This document shows positions 8,307 to 17,003 of a stretch of 64,000 nt of DNA, piece by piece; within the stretch, counting starts at the first letter, position 1, and the number at the start of each line of letters is the position of its first letter. This stretch comes from Streptomyces althioticus. Lineage in GTDB: Bacteria > Actinomycetota > Actinomycetes > Streptomycetales > Streptomycetaceae. The stretch spans positions 62,001-126,000 of the forward strand of contig BMSW01000001.1 of the NCBI GenBank assembly GCA_014649355.1. Direction: 5' to 3'. Both the position numbers and the translations under genes were made by a program. The notes beneath the pieces were generated by a model. The model saw only the letters and a program-made list of their open reading frames with translations, was not told the origin of the DNA and made no database searches.

Positions 8307-8843
8307 GTGTACTTCGCCGCACTGCTCGCGCGCACCGAAGACGGGTGGGAAGCGAGCGACACAGAGCTCGACGATGTGGAAACCCTGTCGGATCTCGCCG
8401 ACCTGGCCCGGGAAGCCTCCCCTGACGAGGACACCGTGCTCGTGCTGATCGAGCAGGAGGACGGCTGGTTCGGCGTCGTCCGCGTGGACGGTGAGGAGGA
8501 TCCCAGGATCTACGTCTCCGACGCCGCGGCGGCCGCCCGCAGCAGCTACGGGGAGATCCTGCTCACCGACGAACTGCTCGGCCGGCAGCCCGGGGACGAC
8601 GGCCCCGATCTGGACGCCCTCGACCTCGACGGCACGGAGGACGGTGAGCCGGACGACGAGGACGCCGACGGCGCCCCGTCCGCCGCGTCCGGCGAGTCCG
8701 TCCCGCACGGCCCCGTCGGTGACGCGCAGGTCCTGGAGGACCTGGGCGTGACCGAGAAGGAGCTGCGCTCGATGACCCAGGACGCCGTCTCCGAGATCGC
8801 CGAGGTGCTGGGCGCCTCCGAGGTGCTGGAGACCGTCCGCTGA
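8307..8843 (+). CDS. tRNA adenosine deaminase-associated protein
   Basis: Conserved actinobacterial protein of 178 residues always found, as far as I know, directly upstream of tadA. It opens with VYFAALLARTEDGWEASDTELDDVETL and has an Asp/Glu/Ala-rich, probably disordered middle (about 105-140). The GTG at 8307 follows a good GGGAGAG site; an in-frame ATG at 8286 has no ribosome site. It ends 2 bp before tadA, implying an operon and perhaps a partner role in A34 deamination, but its biochemical function is unknown. Confidence 0.85.
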   Translation: MYFAALLARTEDGWEASDTELDDVETLSDLADLAREASPDEDTVLVLIEQEDGWFGVVRVDGEEDPRIYVSDAAAAARSSYGEILLTDELLGRQPGDDGPDLDALDLDGTEDGEPDDEDADGAPSAASGESVPHGPVGDAQVLEDLGVTEKELRSMTQDAVSEIAEVLGASEVLETVR

Positions 8844-8845
8844 CC

Positions 8846-9340
8846 GTGCCGACCACCACCCCCGCGCCCGGCCTCCCGGACCCGGTGCGCGACCGCTGGC
8901 GGGAGCCGATGCGCCTCGCCCTGGACGAGGCCCGCCGGGCCGTCCCGGGCGGGGACGTCCCCGTCGGCGCCGTCGTGCTGGCCGCGGACGGGGTCACCGT
9001 GCTGGCCCGCGCCCACAACGAGCGCGAGGCGGTCGGCGACCCCACCGCGCACGCGGAGGTCCTGGCCCTGCGCCGGGCCGCCGAACGGGCCGGGGAGTGG
9101 CGGCTGGCCGGCTGCACCCTGGTGGTCACGCTGGAGCCCTGCACGATGTGCGCGGGCGCCGTCCAGCAGTCCCGGGTGGACCGGGTGGTCTACGGCGCCC
9201 GGGACGAGAAGGCCGGCGCGGCGGGATCCCAGTGGGATCTGGTCCGCGACCGGCGCCTCAACCACCGGCCCGAGGTGATCGAAGGCGTGCTCGCCGAGGA
9301 GTGCTCGCGGCTGCTCACGGAGTTCTTCCGGGGACGCTGA
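8846..9340 (+). CDS. tadA: tRNA adenosine(34) deaminase
   Basis: Zinc-dependent deaminase that converts A34 to inosine in tRNA-Arg(ACG), the isoacceptor whose gene also lies in this window at 46208-46280. In 164 residues it shows the zinc/catalytic HAE at 69-71 and PCTMC at 98-102 (Cys99, Cys102), as in TadA/CDA-superfamily enzymes. It starts with GTG at 8846. A general guanine or cytosine deaminase is less likely given the length and the upstream TadA-associated gene. Confidence 0.93.
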   Translation: MPTTTPAPGLPDPVRDRWREPMRLALDEARRAVPGGDVPVGAVVLAADGVTVLARAHNEREAVGDPTAHAEVLALRRAAERAGEWRLAGCTLVVTLEPCTMCAGAVQQSRVDRVVYGARDEKAGAAGSQWDLVRDRRLNHRPEVIEGVLAEECSRLLTEFFRGR

Positions 9341-9385
9341 ATACCGATTTCGATCCACGCGCCACCGTGCTGTAAGGTCTCCCTC

Positions 9386-9470
9386 GGTAGCGTGTCCGAG
9401 CGGCCGAAGGAGCTCGCCTCGAAAGCGAGTGTGGCGCAAGTCACCGAGGGTTCAAATCCCTCCGCTACCG
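9386..9470 (+). tRNA. tRNA-Ser (CGA anticodon)
   Basis: Class II tRNA of 85 nt. Acceptor GGTAGCG pairs with CGCTACC at the 3' end plus discriminator G. The anticodon stem CTCGC/GCGAG encloses loop CTCGAAA, giving anticodon CGA at 9420-9422. A long variable arm and a GGTTCAAATCC T-loop are present; CCA is not encoded. Confidence 0.96.
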
Positions 9471-9476
9471 CTTGAG

Positions 9477-9504
9477 AAGGGCCCCGTCGTCAGACGGGGC
9501 CCTT
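9477..9504 (+). terminator. Rho-independent-type terminator after tRNA-Ser
   Basis: A perfect 12-bp stem (AAGGGCCCCGTC / GACGGGGCCCTT) with the 4-nt loop GTCA begins 7 nt after the tRNA. There is little T-run, as is common in Streptomyces. Confidence 0.8.
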
Positions 9505-9571
9505 CGTGCGATCATGGGCCCGCTCGATGCACGCGTGACAGCAGTGACAGCCGTGACAGGGGAGGGCCGCG

Positions 9572-9748
9572 ATGGCGGTGAACGCGAAGAAGGCCGCCGT
9601 CTATCTGGTGGTGGTCTTCGTGCTGTACGTGATCATCACGGACCCCGAGACCGCCGGCGACTACGTCACCATCGGGTTCCAGGGCATCTCGGACGCCGCG
9701 AAGGCGATCGGCGACTTCATGACCTGGCTGGCCGCGGGAGGCAAGTGA
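9572..9748 (+). CDS. Small single-span membrane protein
   Basis: A 58-residue protein: MAVNAKKAAVYLVVVFVLYVIITD begins it, giving one hydrophobic span at about 9-23, then an acidic/amphipathic tail ending in WLAAGGK. The start ATG has a strong GGGGAGGG site upstream, and the stop overlaps the next start (TGATG), so it is coupled to the Dabb gene. No function recognised. Confidence 0.8.
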   Translation: MAVNAKKAAVYLVVVFVLYVIITDPETAGDYVTIGFQGISDAAKAIGDFMTWLAAGGK

Positions 9749-10041
9749 TGATCCGGCACCTGGTGCTCTTCAAGCTGAACGAGGGCGTCCGCCGCGACGA
9801 CCCGAAGGTCGCCGAAGGCGTGGAGGCCTTCCGCGCGCTGGAGGGGAAGATCCCGGAGATCCGCTTCTGGGAGTGCGCCTGGAACATCAGCGACCGCCCC
9901 ATCGCCTACGACTTCGCCATCAACTCCGCGTTCGAGGACGCCGAGGCGCTGCGCCGCTACGTCGAGCACCCGGACCACCAGGCGGGCGTCGGACTGTGGC
10001 GCGAGTTCGCCACGTGGGTGATCGCCGACTACGAGTTCTGA
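9748..10041 (+). CDS. Dabb (stress-response A/B-barrel) family protein
   Basis: A 97-residue dimeric alpha+beta-barrel domain protein with the typical MIRHLVLFKLNEG start, a central FRALEGKIPEIRFWECAWN and HPDHQAGVGLWREFA near the end. Members range from polyketide cyclases to stress proteins, so the reaction is unknown. The ATG overlaps the stop of the small membrane protein gene. A GC hairpin 25 bp after the stop ends the unit. Confidence 0.9.
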   Translation: MIRHLVLFKLNEGVRRDDPKVAEGVEAFRALEGKIPEIRFWECAWNISDRPIAYDFAINSAFEDAEALRRYVEHPDHQAGVGLWREFATWVIADYEF

Positions 10042-10065
10042 CGCCCCCTCCGCACACCGTGCACC

Positions 10066-10096
10066 GAGGCCCCCCGCCGTGCCGGCAGGGGGCCTC
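10066..10096 (+). terminator. Terminator hairpin after the Dabb gene
   Basis: GAGGCCCCC and GCCG on the 5' side pair with CGGC and GGGGGCCTC on the 3' side, with a single-base bulge and a 3-nt loop. It lies 25 nt downstream of the Dabb stop codon. Confidence 0.7.
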
Positions 10097-10236
10097 TCGG
10101 CGTCCGGCGCCCGCCTTCCGCCCTCAACACGGAATATGCGGTGCTTGCACACAGTGAGTCAGTCTTGTGATGCTATGACCGCTTTTGACGGATGAGTTGA
10201 CGGACGATGTGAGCGAATGAAGAGGTGGCGTTGACC

Positions 10237-11067
10237 GTGTCGGCCAGTTCCGCGCCACCCCAGGACGAGGTGTCCCCCGACGCGGTCCAGACCCCCGCCA
10301 AGCGCCGTGGCGCGGACACCAGGGCCCTGACCCAGGTGTTGTTCGGTCAGCTCAAGAACCTGGAGCCGGGCACGCCGGAGCACGCCCGCGTGCGGGCGGC
10401 GCTCATCGAGGCGAACCTCCCGCTCGTGCGCTACGCGGCCGCCCGCTTCCGCTCCCGGAACGAGCCGATGGAGGACGTCGTCCAGGTCGGCACCATCGGC
10501 CTCATCAACGCCATCGACCGCTTCGACCCCGAGCGGGGCGTGCAGTTCCCGACCTTCGCGATGCCGACCGTCGTCGGCGAGATCAAGCGGTACTTCCGGG
10601 ACAACGTCCGCACCGTCCACGTACCGCGCCGGCTGCACGAGCTGTGGGTGCAGGTCAACAGCGCGACGGAGGACCTCACCACCGCGTTCGGGCGCACCCC
10701 CACCACCGCCGAGATCGCCGAGCGGCTGCGCATCTCCGAGGAGGAGGTGCTGTCCTGCATCGAGGCCGGCCGGTCGTACCACGCCACCTCGCTCGAGGCC
10801 GCGCAGGAGGGCGACGGGATGCCCGGCCTGCTGGACCGGCTCGGCTACGAGGACCCCGCCCTGGACGGCGTGGAGCACCGCGACCTCGTCCGGCACCTCC
10901 TCGTGCAGCTGCCGGAGCGCGAGCAGCGCATCCTGCTGCTGCGTTACTACAGCAATCTGACGCAGTCCCAGATCAGCGCCGAGCTGGGCGTCTCGCAGAT
11001 GCACGTGTCCCGGCTGCTGGCCCGCAGCTTCCAGCGGCTGAGGTCCGCAAACAGGATCGACGCGTAA
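10237..11067 (+). CDS. sigF: RNA polymerase sigma factor, SigB/SigF family (SigF)
   Basis: Group 3 sigma-70 factor of 276 residues. Region 2 carries [26 protein letters not shown] then [31 protein letters not shown]; region 4 ends with [21 protein letters not shown]. In S. coelicolor SigF is needed for spore maturation. The GTG at 10237 is chosen because GAGGTGG stands 8 nt upstream and the protein then starts MSASSAPP, like the S. coelicolor protein as I remember it. A GTG at 10225 is in frame but overlaps that ribosome site. No anti-sigma gene is adjacent. Confidence 0.9.
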   Translation: MSASSAPPQDEVSPDAVQTPAKRRGADTRALTQVLFGQLKNLEPGTPEHARVRAALIEANLPLVRYAAARFRSRNEPMEDVVQVGTIGLINAIDRFDPERGVQFPTFAMPTVVGEIKRYFRDNVRTVHVPRRLHELWVQVNSATEDLTTAFGRTPTTAEIAERLRISEEEVLSCIEAGRSYHATSLEAAQEGDGMPGLLDRLGYEDPALDGVEHRDLVRHLLVQLPEREQRILLLRYYSNLTQSQISAELGVSQMHVSRLLARSFQRLRSANRIDA

Positions 11068-11166
11068 CCGTAAAGAGCGAATCGCCCGACGGCGCGAATC
11101 TGCTTTCTTTCCGTCCGATACCCCGTCAGACCCCTTGTTTCCAGGGCTGATTCGCATCTCGCATGT

Positions 11167-11201
11167 CGACATGTCACTACAGCGCGTTGCCGACATGTGA
11201 C
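11167..11201. promoter_or_regulatory. Paired 11-mer upstream of the second sigma gene
   Basis: CGACATGTCAC (11167-11177) and CGACATGTGAC (11191-11201) are direct copies differing at one base, 24 bp apart start to start. They lie 113-147 bp upstream of the sigma start. They look like a regulator's binding sites; the regulator is unknown. Confidence 0.45.
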
Positions 11202-11313
11202 ATTCTGCCGGAAGCGCGTTTGCCGGAGCCTCGGCGCCGGTATTCAGGTGAAGGCTGCGTTCCTCGGATCGGGAGCGTTCGCCGCGACCGTCCCGCGACC
11301 CAAAGGGGGTGGC

Positions 11314-12216
11314 ATGTCCGCAGAACAGGGCAGCTCGAAGGTGCTCACGCTCGCGGAGAGCGAGTCAGCTCCCCATGCTCTCGACGCACTCGGCCCCATC
11401 GACGAGGGCCCGTCCCTCGCCGCCGCACCCGCTCCGGAGGTCCCGGAGACGGCGGCCCTCGACACCCGCACCCTGTCCCGCTCCCTGTTCCTGCGGCTCG
11501 CCGTCCTCGACGAGGACAGCCCGGAGCGCGCCTACGTCCGGGACACGCTGATCGAACTCAACCTCCCGCTCGTGCGGTACGCGGCGGCGCGGTTCCGCTC
11601 GCGCAACGAGCCGATGGAGGACATCGTCCAGGTCGGCACGATCGGGCTGATCAAGGCGATCGACCGCTTCGACTGCGAACGGGGCGTGGAGTTCCCGACG
11701 TTCGCGATGCCGACGGTGGTCGGGGAGATCAAGCGGTTCTTCCGCGACACGTCCTGGTCGGTGCGGGTGCCGCGCCGGCTCCAGGAGCTGCGGCTGGCGC
11801 TGACCAAGGCCGGCGACGAGCTCTCCCAGAAGCTGGACCGCTCCCCGACGGTGAGCGAGCTCGCCGCCGTGCTGGGCGTGTCCGAGGAGGACGTCGTCGA
11901 CGGCCTCGCGGTGGGGAACGCGTACACGGCGTCCTCGCTGGACTCCCCCGCGCCTGAGGACGACGGCGGCGAGGGCTCCCTGGCGGACCGCCTCGGCTAC
12001 GAGGACACGCCGCTGGAGGGCGTGGAGTACCGGGAGTCGCTGAAGCCGCTGCTGGCGAAGCTGCCGCCGCGTGAGCGGCGGATCATCATGCTGCGGTTCT
12101 TCGCGAACATGACGCAGTCGCAGATCGGGGAGGAGGTGGGCATCTCGCAGATGCATGTCTCTCGTCTGCTGACGCGCACCTTGGCCCAGCTGCGGGAGGG
12201 GCTCATCTCGGACTGA
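11314..12216 (+). CDS. sigN: RNA polymerase sigma factor, SigB/SigF family (SigN-like)
   Basis: A 300-residue paralogue of the preceding sigma factor. It contains the near-identical [26 protein letters not shown] block, [21 protein letters not shown], and the region 4 helix-turn-helix [20 protein letters not shown]. Its N-terminal ~65 residues are acidic and Ser/Ala-rich. The ATG at 11314 follows AAGGGGGTGGC, and in-frame upstream sequence is not conserved. The symbol rests on position beside sigF as in S. coelicolor; the name is inferred, the family is certain. Confidence 0.88.
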   Translation: MSAEQGSSKVLTLAESESAPHALDALGPIDEGPSLAAAPAPEVPETAALDTRTLSRSLFLRLAVLDEDSPERAYVRDTLIELNLPLVRYAAARFRSRNEPMEDIVQVGTIGLIKAIDRFDCERGVEFPTFAMPTVVGEIKRFFRDTSWSVRVPRRLQELRLALTKAGDELSQKLDRSPTVSELAAVLGVSEEDVVDGLAVGNAYTASSLDSPAPEDDGGEGSLADRLGYEDTPLEGVEYRESLKPLLAKLPPRERRIIMLRFFANMTQSQIGEEVGISQMHVSRLLTRTLAQLREGLISD

Positions 12217-12353
12217 CGTCCGCGGACGTGCCTGCGAGCGCGGGGGCGCTCGGCCCTTTCAGGGCCGGGGGCCTTCGCGCTCCTCGTTGCGGCGGCGCCG
12301 CGCACCGCTTTTCCGCGCCTGCGGGCGGGGCGGGTGGCGGTCGCTTCGCGGGA

Positions 12354-12403
12354 GCGGGGCGGTGGGGGTTGATCGCGCAGTTCCCCGCGCCCCTTGAGGG
12401 CGT
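12354..12403. repeat. 50-bp dispersed repeat, copy 1
   Basis: Begins GCGGGGCGGTGGGGG and continues through CGCGCAGTTCCCCGCGCCCC to TTGAGGGCGT. The internal CGCGCAGTTCCCCGCGCC core is, from memory, a common dispersed intergenic element in Streptomyces genomes. Confidence 0.75.
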
Positions 12404-12451
12404 TGTCGTCGCCGTGCCGAGGGAGTGGACCGGGGACGGTCACCCGCCCGT

Positions 12452-12501
12452 GCGGGGCGGTGGGGGCTGGGCGCGCAGTTCCCCGCGCCCCTTGAGGGCG
12501 T
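12452..12501. repeat. 50-bp dispersed repeat, copy 2
   Basis: A second copy in the same orientation 98 bp downstream of copy 1. It differs only in a few bases just before the CGCGCAGTTCC core. Confidence 0.75.
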
Positions 12502-12530
12502 GGCCGCCGAGGGGGTTCCCCTCGGCGGCC
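12502..12530. terminator. Bidirectional terminator
   Basis: A perfect 13-bp stem (GGCCGCCGAGGGG / CCCCTCGGCGGCC) with loop GTT, followed on the + strand by TTCCCTTTTA. It lies between the convergent sigma and small membrane genes and is suitably placed to end both transcripts. Confidence 0.8.
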
Positions 12531-12537
12531 TTCCCTT

Positions 12538-12732
12538 TTACTTCAGTGCGAGCCAGGCCACCGCCGCGATGACGGCGACCGCGGCGACGATGCCGATGAT
12601 CAGGCCGATCCGCGGGCCGCCGCCCGTGGCCGCCGGTTGGCCGGCCTCCGGAGCCTCGTCGACGAACGCGCGGAACATCTGGGTGCTGCCGGCGGGGTCG
12701 TGATTGCCCTGCGGGCCCTGGGTGTTAGCCAT
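12538..12732 (-). CDS. Small C-terminally anchored membrane protein
   Basis: A 64-residue protein: a polar N-terminal half (MANTQGPQGNHDPAGSTQMF) followed by a single C-terminal span from about residue 42 to 62 (GLIIGIVAAVAVIAAVAWLAL). The ATG at 12732 is the natural start; longer in-frame reading runs through the MarR promoter region. It is tail-anchored with only one Lys after the span. Function unknown. Confidence 0.75.
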   Translation of the reverse strand: MANTQGPQGNHDPAGSTQMFRAFVDEAPEAGQPAATGGGPRIGLIIGIVAAVAVIAAVAWLALK

Positions 12733-12897
12733 GGACCGAGACCCTAGCGAATCAGCGTCCGGGGCCCCAAGCGGGGCGGGATCCCACGGGGAAACCCCTC
12801 CCACCTGCGTGTTTACTGACGCGATTACTTGTCTTTGCCAAGTTTTGGGTCCGGACAGGCCGTTTTTATTTGCCTTCAGCAACCATCAATCCCTACG

Positions 12898-12912
12898 GTT
12901 GCTTTAAGCAAC
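12898..12912. promoter_or_regulatory. Probable MarR operator
   Basis: GTTGCTT-T-AAGCAAC is a perfect 7-bp inverted repeat with one central base, ending 14 bp before the MarR start codon. A further half-site, TTCAGCAAC, lies just upstream at 12875-12883. The position suggests autoregulation. Confidence 0.6.
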
Positions 12913-12926
12913 GAAACGGAGGTGCC

Positions 12927-13418
12927 ATGGCCGAGTCGGCACAGTACGAGGAGCTGGTCCGGCAGTTCAGTGCCTTCGGCGCCGTCAAGCGGGAGATGAA
13001 CCGGCTGATGCCGTCGGACTGCCCGAGCGGCTCCGCGGCCGTGCTGACCGTGCTGGGCCGCCATGGCGACATGCGCATGAGCAGGCTCGCCGAGCTGCTG
13101 TCCGTGGACATGTCCGTCACCAGCCGGCACGTCACCCATCTGGCCGAGCGCGGCTGGATCGAACGCTCTCCCGACCCCGCCGACAAGCGGTCCCGCATCC
13201 TGCGCCTCACCCCGGCCGGCGAGACCCGGCTCGACGAGCTGTTCCGACGCACGACCCAGCTCCTCGCGGAGCGGCTGGGCGACTGGTCGGACGAGGAGGT
13301 CGACGACCTCACCCGGCTGATGGCCCGGCTCAGGGACAGCTTCGGCGACCCGCGCACCGTGCCCCGGCAGGCGTCTCCGTCACTCGAACAGACCACCCGT
13401 ACACCCGCAAGCACGTAA
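12927..13418 (+). CDS. MarR family transcriptional regulator
   Basis: A 163-residue winged-helix dimer. The recognition region MRMSRLAELLSVDMSVTSRHVTHLAERGWIERSPDPADKRSRI spans about 50-93, with the wing residues DKRSR typical of MarR. The ATG follows ACGGAGGTGCC. It lies 13 bp upstream of the efflux gene, same strand, so it probably controls its own operon through the palindrome at 12898. The inducer is unknown. Confidence 0.92.
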   Translation: MAESAQYEELVRQFSAFGAVKREMNRLMPSDCPSGSAAVLTVLGRHGDMRMSRLAELLSVDMSVTSRHVTHLAERGWIERSPDPADKRSRILRLTPAGETRLDELFRRTTQLLAERLGDWSDEEVDDLTRLMARLRDSFGDPRTVPRQASPSLEQTTRTPAST

Positions 13419-13431
13419 GAGAAGGAAGTCC

Positions 13432-15960
13432 ATGGCAACGACCACACCGAACGGTGTGCGGGCTCATGCCAAGCACGGGGGAGGCTCCTCCACGGACGCT
13501 CCGATGACCCATCGGCAGATCATGGAGGCGCTGTCCGGGCTGCTGCTCGGCATGTTCTGCGCCATCCTGTCGTCGACCATCGTCACCAACGCCCTGCCCG
13601 AGATCGTCTCCGACCTCGGCGGCGGCCAGAGCGCCTACACCTGGGTCGTCACCGCCTCGCTGCTGACGATGACCGCCTCCACCCCTCTGTGGGGCAAGCT
13701 CGCCGACCTCATCAGCAAGAAGGCCCTGGTCCAGACGGCCCTGGTGGTCTTCGTGATCGGCTCGATCGTGGCCGGCACGGCGCAGAACCCGGGCATGCTG
13801 ATCACCGCGCGCGCCATCCAGGGCCTCGGCGGCGGCGGTCTCGCCGCGCTGGCCCAGATCATCATGGCCGCGATGATCTCCCCGCGTGAGCGCGGGCGGT
13901 ACTCCGGCTACCTGGGCGCGACCTTCGCGGTCGCGACCGTCGGCGGCCCGCTGCTCGGCGGCGTCATCACCGACACCAGCTGGCTCGGCTGGCGCTGGTG
14001 CCTCTACGTCGGCGTCCCCTTCGCGCTCATCGCGCTGGTCGTCCTGCAGAAGACGCTGAACCTGCCCCTGGTGAAGCGGGAGGTCAAGGTCGACTGGGCC
14101 GGCGCCTTCTTCGTCACCGCGGCTGTCTCCCTGCTGCTCGTCTGGGTCACCTTCGCCGACGACAAGTACGACTGGATGTCGTGGCAGACCGGTGTGATGG
14201 TCGGCGGCGCGGTCGTGCTGACGCTGATCTTCCTGCTCGTCGAGTCCAGGGCGAGCGAGCCGATCATCCCGCTGCGCCTGTTCCGCAACCGCACCATCAC
14301 GCTGGCGTCGCTGGCCTCGCTGTTCGTCGGTATCGCGATGTTCGCGGGCACCGTCTACTTCAGCCAGTACTTCCAGCTCGCCCGGGACAAGTCCCCGACC
14401 ATGTCGGGCGTCATGACCATCCCGATGATCGGCGGTCTGTTCATATCGTCGACCGTCTCCGGCATCATCATCACCAAGACCGGCCGCTGGAAGGCCTGGC
14501 TGTTGACGGGCGGCGTGCTGCTCACGGCGGGCCTCGGCCTGCTGAGCACCATCCGCTACGACACCCCGTACTGGCACATCGGCCTCTTCATGGCGCTGAT
14601 GGGTCTCGGCGTCGGCATGATGATGCAGAACCTGGTGCTCTGCACGCAGAACCAGGTGGCCCCGAGCGACCTGGGCGCGGCCTCCTCCGTGGTCACGTTC
14701 TTCCGCTCCCTCGGCGGCGCGGTGGGCGTCTCCGTGCTCGGCTCGGTGATGTCGTCCCGGATCAGCACCTACGCGGCGGACACCATCGGCACGCTCAGCC
14801 CGCAGGAGCAGGCGGCGGCAGCCAAGGCCTCCGGCAGCGGCACCATCCCCGACATGGACCTGCTGCCTCCGGGCATCCGCACCTGGCTGGAGAGCGCCTA
14901 CGGCCACGGCATCGCCGACATCTTCCTGTACGTCGCGCCGGTCGCTCTGCTCGGCTTCCTGGTGACGGTCTTCATCAAGGAGGTCCCGCTGCGGACCACC
15001 GGCGCGCTGGCCCAGGCCGCGCAGGAGCAGGCCACCGCGGCCGGCGACCCGGTCGCCCCGACCGCCGCCGAGGCCGCCACCGTCCCGGCCGGGGGCGCCG
15101 CCCCCGCCGTCGCGGAGACGCAGGCCGCCGCGGAGGACACCTTCGCCCAGCCCGTGTCCGCCGTCGCCACCGCGGCCCGGCCCGAGGAGTCCGCCTCCTC
15201 CGGCATCCCGGTGCGCGGCTTCGTCCGGGGCGCCGACAGCACTCCGGTGCCCCGCGCCGCGGTCACGCTGATCTCCCTGGGCGGCCGCCAGCTGGGCCGC
15301 TCCGTGGCCCAGGAGGACGGCTCCTACGCGGTGGACGCCCCCTCGGCGGGGTCGTACGTCCTGATCGCCGCCGCCGACGGGCACCAGCCGCAGGCGTCGA
15401 CGATCGTGGTGAACGGCGAGCCGGTGTCCTACGACGTCCTGCTCAGCGGCACCAGCGGCATGACCGGTGTGGTCCGCGCGGCGGAGACCGGGCAGCCGGT
15501 GAAGGACGCGATGGTGATCGTCACCGACGTGCGCGGGGACCTGCTGGCCACCGGGACCACCGGTGAGCAGGGCGAGTTCTCCTTCGCCGAACTGGTGCCG
15601 GGCACGGTGACCGTCGCGGTGAACGCCGCCGGGTACCGGCCGCGCGCCCTGCCGGTCGAGATCGGCGCCACGGGCGTCACCCGGGTCGAGGCCGACCTGG
15701 AGACCGGCGCCCATGTCCGGGGCGTGGTCCGCGCCCCGCACGGTCCGCTGGCCGACGCCCGGGTCACCCTGGTCGACGCGGCGGGCAACGTGGTCGGCAC
15801 GGCCACGACCGGCGACGACGGGGCGTACGCCTTCGCCGACCTGGACGGCGGCGAGTACACCGTCATCGCCACGGGCTACCCGCCGGTGGCGAGCGCCCTG
15901 ACGGTCGCAGGACCCGGTGTCGACGACCACGACATCGAGCTCGCCCACCCGGGCGAGTAA
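13432..15960 (+). CDS. DHA2-type MFS drug transporter fused to three carboxypeptidase-regulatory-like domains
   Basis: An 842-residue protein. Residues 30-517 form a 14-span EmrB/QacA-type transporter (motif A WGKLADL at 87-93, motif C GPLLGGVI at 172-179). An Ala/Glu/Pro linker (about 520-590) follows. Three repeats of a beta-sandwich like the CarboxypepD_reg/CNA-B type come at about 592-671, 672-752 and 753-835, each with a G(T/S)Y-A/F- and AGY/GHxP-like core. Proton-driven export of lipophilic compounds is likely. Since both termini of 14-span pumps normally face inside, the sandwich domains would be cytoplasmic, which is odd for this fold. It sits directly after marR and is followed by a YceI protein sharing the domain. 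Confidence 0.92.
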   Translation: MATTTPNGVRAHAKHGGGSSTDAPMTHRQIMEALSGLLLGMFCAILSSTIVTNALPEIVSDLGGGQSAYTWVVTASLLTMTASTPLWGKLADLISKKALVQTALVVFVIGSIVAGTAQNPGMLITARAIQGLGGGGLAALAQIIMAAMISPRERGRYSGYLGATFAVATVGGPLLGGVITDTSWLGWRWCLYVGVPFALIALVVLQKTLNLPLVKREVKVDWAGAFFVTAAVSLLLVWVTFADDKYDWMSWQTGVMVGGAVVLTLIFLLVESRASEPIIPLRLFRNRTITLASLASLFVGIAMFAGTVYFSQYFQLARDKSPTMSGVMTIPMIGGLFISSTVSGIIITKTGRWKAWLLTGGVLLTAGLGLLSTIRYDTPYWHIGLFMALMGLGVGMMMQNLVLCTQNQVAPSDLGAASSVVTFFRSLGGAVGVSVLGSVMSSRISTYAADTIGTLSPQEQAAAAKASGSGTIPDMDLLPPGIRTWLESAYGHGIADIFLYVAPVALLGFLVTVFIKEVPLRTTGALAQAAQEQATAAGDPVAPTAAEAATVPAGGAAPAVAETQAAAEDTFAQPVSAVATAARPEESASSGIPVRGFVRGADSTPVPRAAVTLISLGGRQLGRSVAQEDGSYAVDAPSAGSYVLIAAADGHQPQASTIVVNGEPVSYDVLLSGTSGMTGVVRAAETGQPVKDAMVIVTDVRGDLLATGTTGEQGEFSFAELVPGTVTVAVNAAGYRPRALPVEIGATGVTRVEADLETGAHVRGVVRAPHGPLADARVTLVDAAGNVVGTATTGDDGAYAFADLDGGEYTVIATGYPPVASALTVAGPGVDDHDIELAHPGE

Positions 15961-16069
15961 CCCGAGTCCCGGCCCGTGGCGGGTTCGCGCGTCCTGTAGC
16001 GGAGACGCGCCCCGCCGCGGGCCGGTCGTATCACGACCTTTTTATGAGCCTTTGCAGGGAGAAGACGGG

Positions 16070-16891
16070 ATGCCACTGACCGCGAGGATCCGCACCCGGG
16101 ACGGATGGGCCGTGTCGCACGCGGTCGTCACGCTGACCGACGGGACGGGCAGCCAGGTGCTGCGTGCCGAGGCGGACGCCGAGGGCGCCGTCCGGGACGC
16201 CACCGAGCTGGCACCGGGGGCGTACACCGTCGTCGTGACCGCGGTCGGGTACGCGCCGGCCGCCGCCAGCGCCCTCGTCACCGCGAGCGGACGCGCCGAG
16301 ATCGGGACGGTGACGCTGGCCCGCACCGGGGGCACGGAGCTGCCGCCGCCCGGCCCGTGGACCGTCGACCCGGCGCACTCGAGCGTGGCCGCGGTCGCCC
16401 AGCACCTGGGCATCTCCAGCGTGCGCGGCCGGTTCACCGACTTCACCGCCCTGGTGGAGATCGCCCCCGACGACGTCACCAAGTCCCGTGTGGAGGCGGT
16501 GATCCGGGCCGAGTCCATCGACACCGGCAACAAGATGCGCGACACCCATCTGCGGTCGCCCGACTTCCTGGACGTCGCACGGCACCCCGAGATCACCTAC
16601 CGGTCCACGGGGCTCACCCAGGCGGGCACCGACCGCTGGACCGTGCACGGCGAGCTGACCATGCGCGGCGTGGTCCGCCCGGTCGACCTGGACCTGGCCT
16701 ACCTCGGCACCGGCGCCGACCCGTGGGGCGGCACCCGGGCGGCCTTCCGGGCCACGACCGAGCTGCACCGCGAGGACTTCGCGATGAACTACAACCAGGT
16801 CGTCCAGGCCGGCATCGCCGCCATCGGCACCACGCTTCGGGTGGAGCTGGACGTCCAGGCCGTGCAGGGCGAACAGCTCCCGGAGGGCTGA
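16070..16891 (+). CDS. YceI family protein with N-terminal carboxypeptidase-regulatory-like domain
   Basis: A 273-residue protein. Residues 1-90 repeat the beta-sandwich found three times at the end of the upstream transporter (VVTLTDGTGSQVL, GAYTVVVTAVGYAPAA). Residues 95-265 form the YceI lipocalin-like barrel that binds isoprenoid lipids (PWTVDPAHSSV, VRGRFTDF, NKMRDTHLRSPDFLDV, LTMRGVVRPVDL). No signal peptide is visible, so it is probably cytoplasmic. The ATG at 16070 has a GGGAGAAG site. A shared domain and adjacency suggest a joint function with the pump, perhaps delivery of a hydrophobic substrate; that is inference. Confidence 0.9.
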   Translation: MPLTARIRTRDGWAVSHAVVTLTDGTGSQVLRAEADAEGAVRDATELAPGAYTVVVTAVGYAPAAASALVTASGRAEIGTVTLARTGGTELPPPGPWTVDPAHSSVAAVAQHLGISSVRGRFTDFTALVEIAPDDVTKSRVEAVIRAESIDTGNKMRDTHLRSPDFLDVARHPEITYRSTGLTQAGTDRWTVHGELTMRGVVRPVDLDLAYLGTGADPWGGTRAAFRATTELHREDFAMNYNQVVQAGIAAIGTTLRVELDVQAVQGEQLPEG

Positions 16892-17003
16892 GCGCGACGT
16901 CTGGACCTGCACCGCTGTCCGTCGCGTCCCGGACGTGGTGCAATGGGCGAAGGGTCAGGAAGCGGCCTTGCCGATTCCGGACGACCGATTCCAGGTGAAT
17001 GCC

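Larger units (their letters stand above)
12217..12537. other. Intergenic block with duplicated 50-bp G-rich repeat
   Basis: A 321-bp interval between the sigma gene and the convergent small membrane gene. It holds no plausible gene, two copies of a 50-bp repeat and a strong terminator (both listed separately). Confidence 0.7.
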
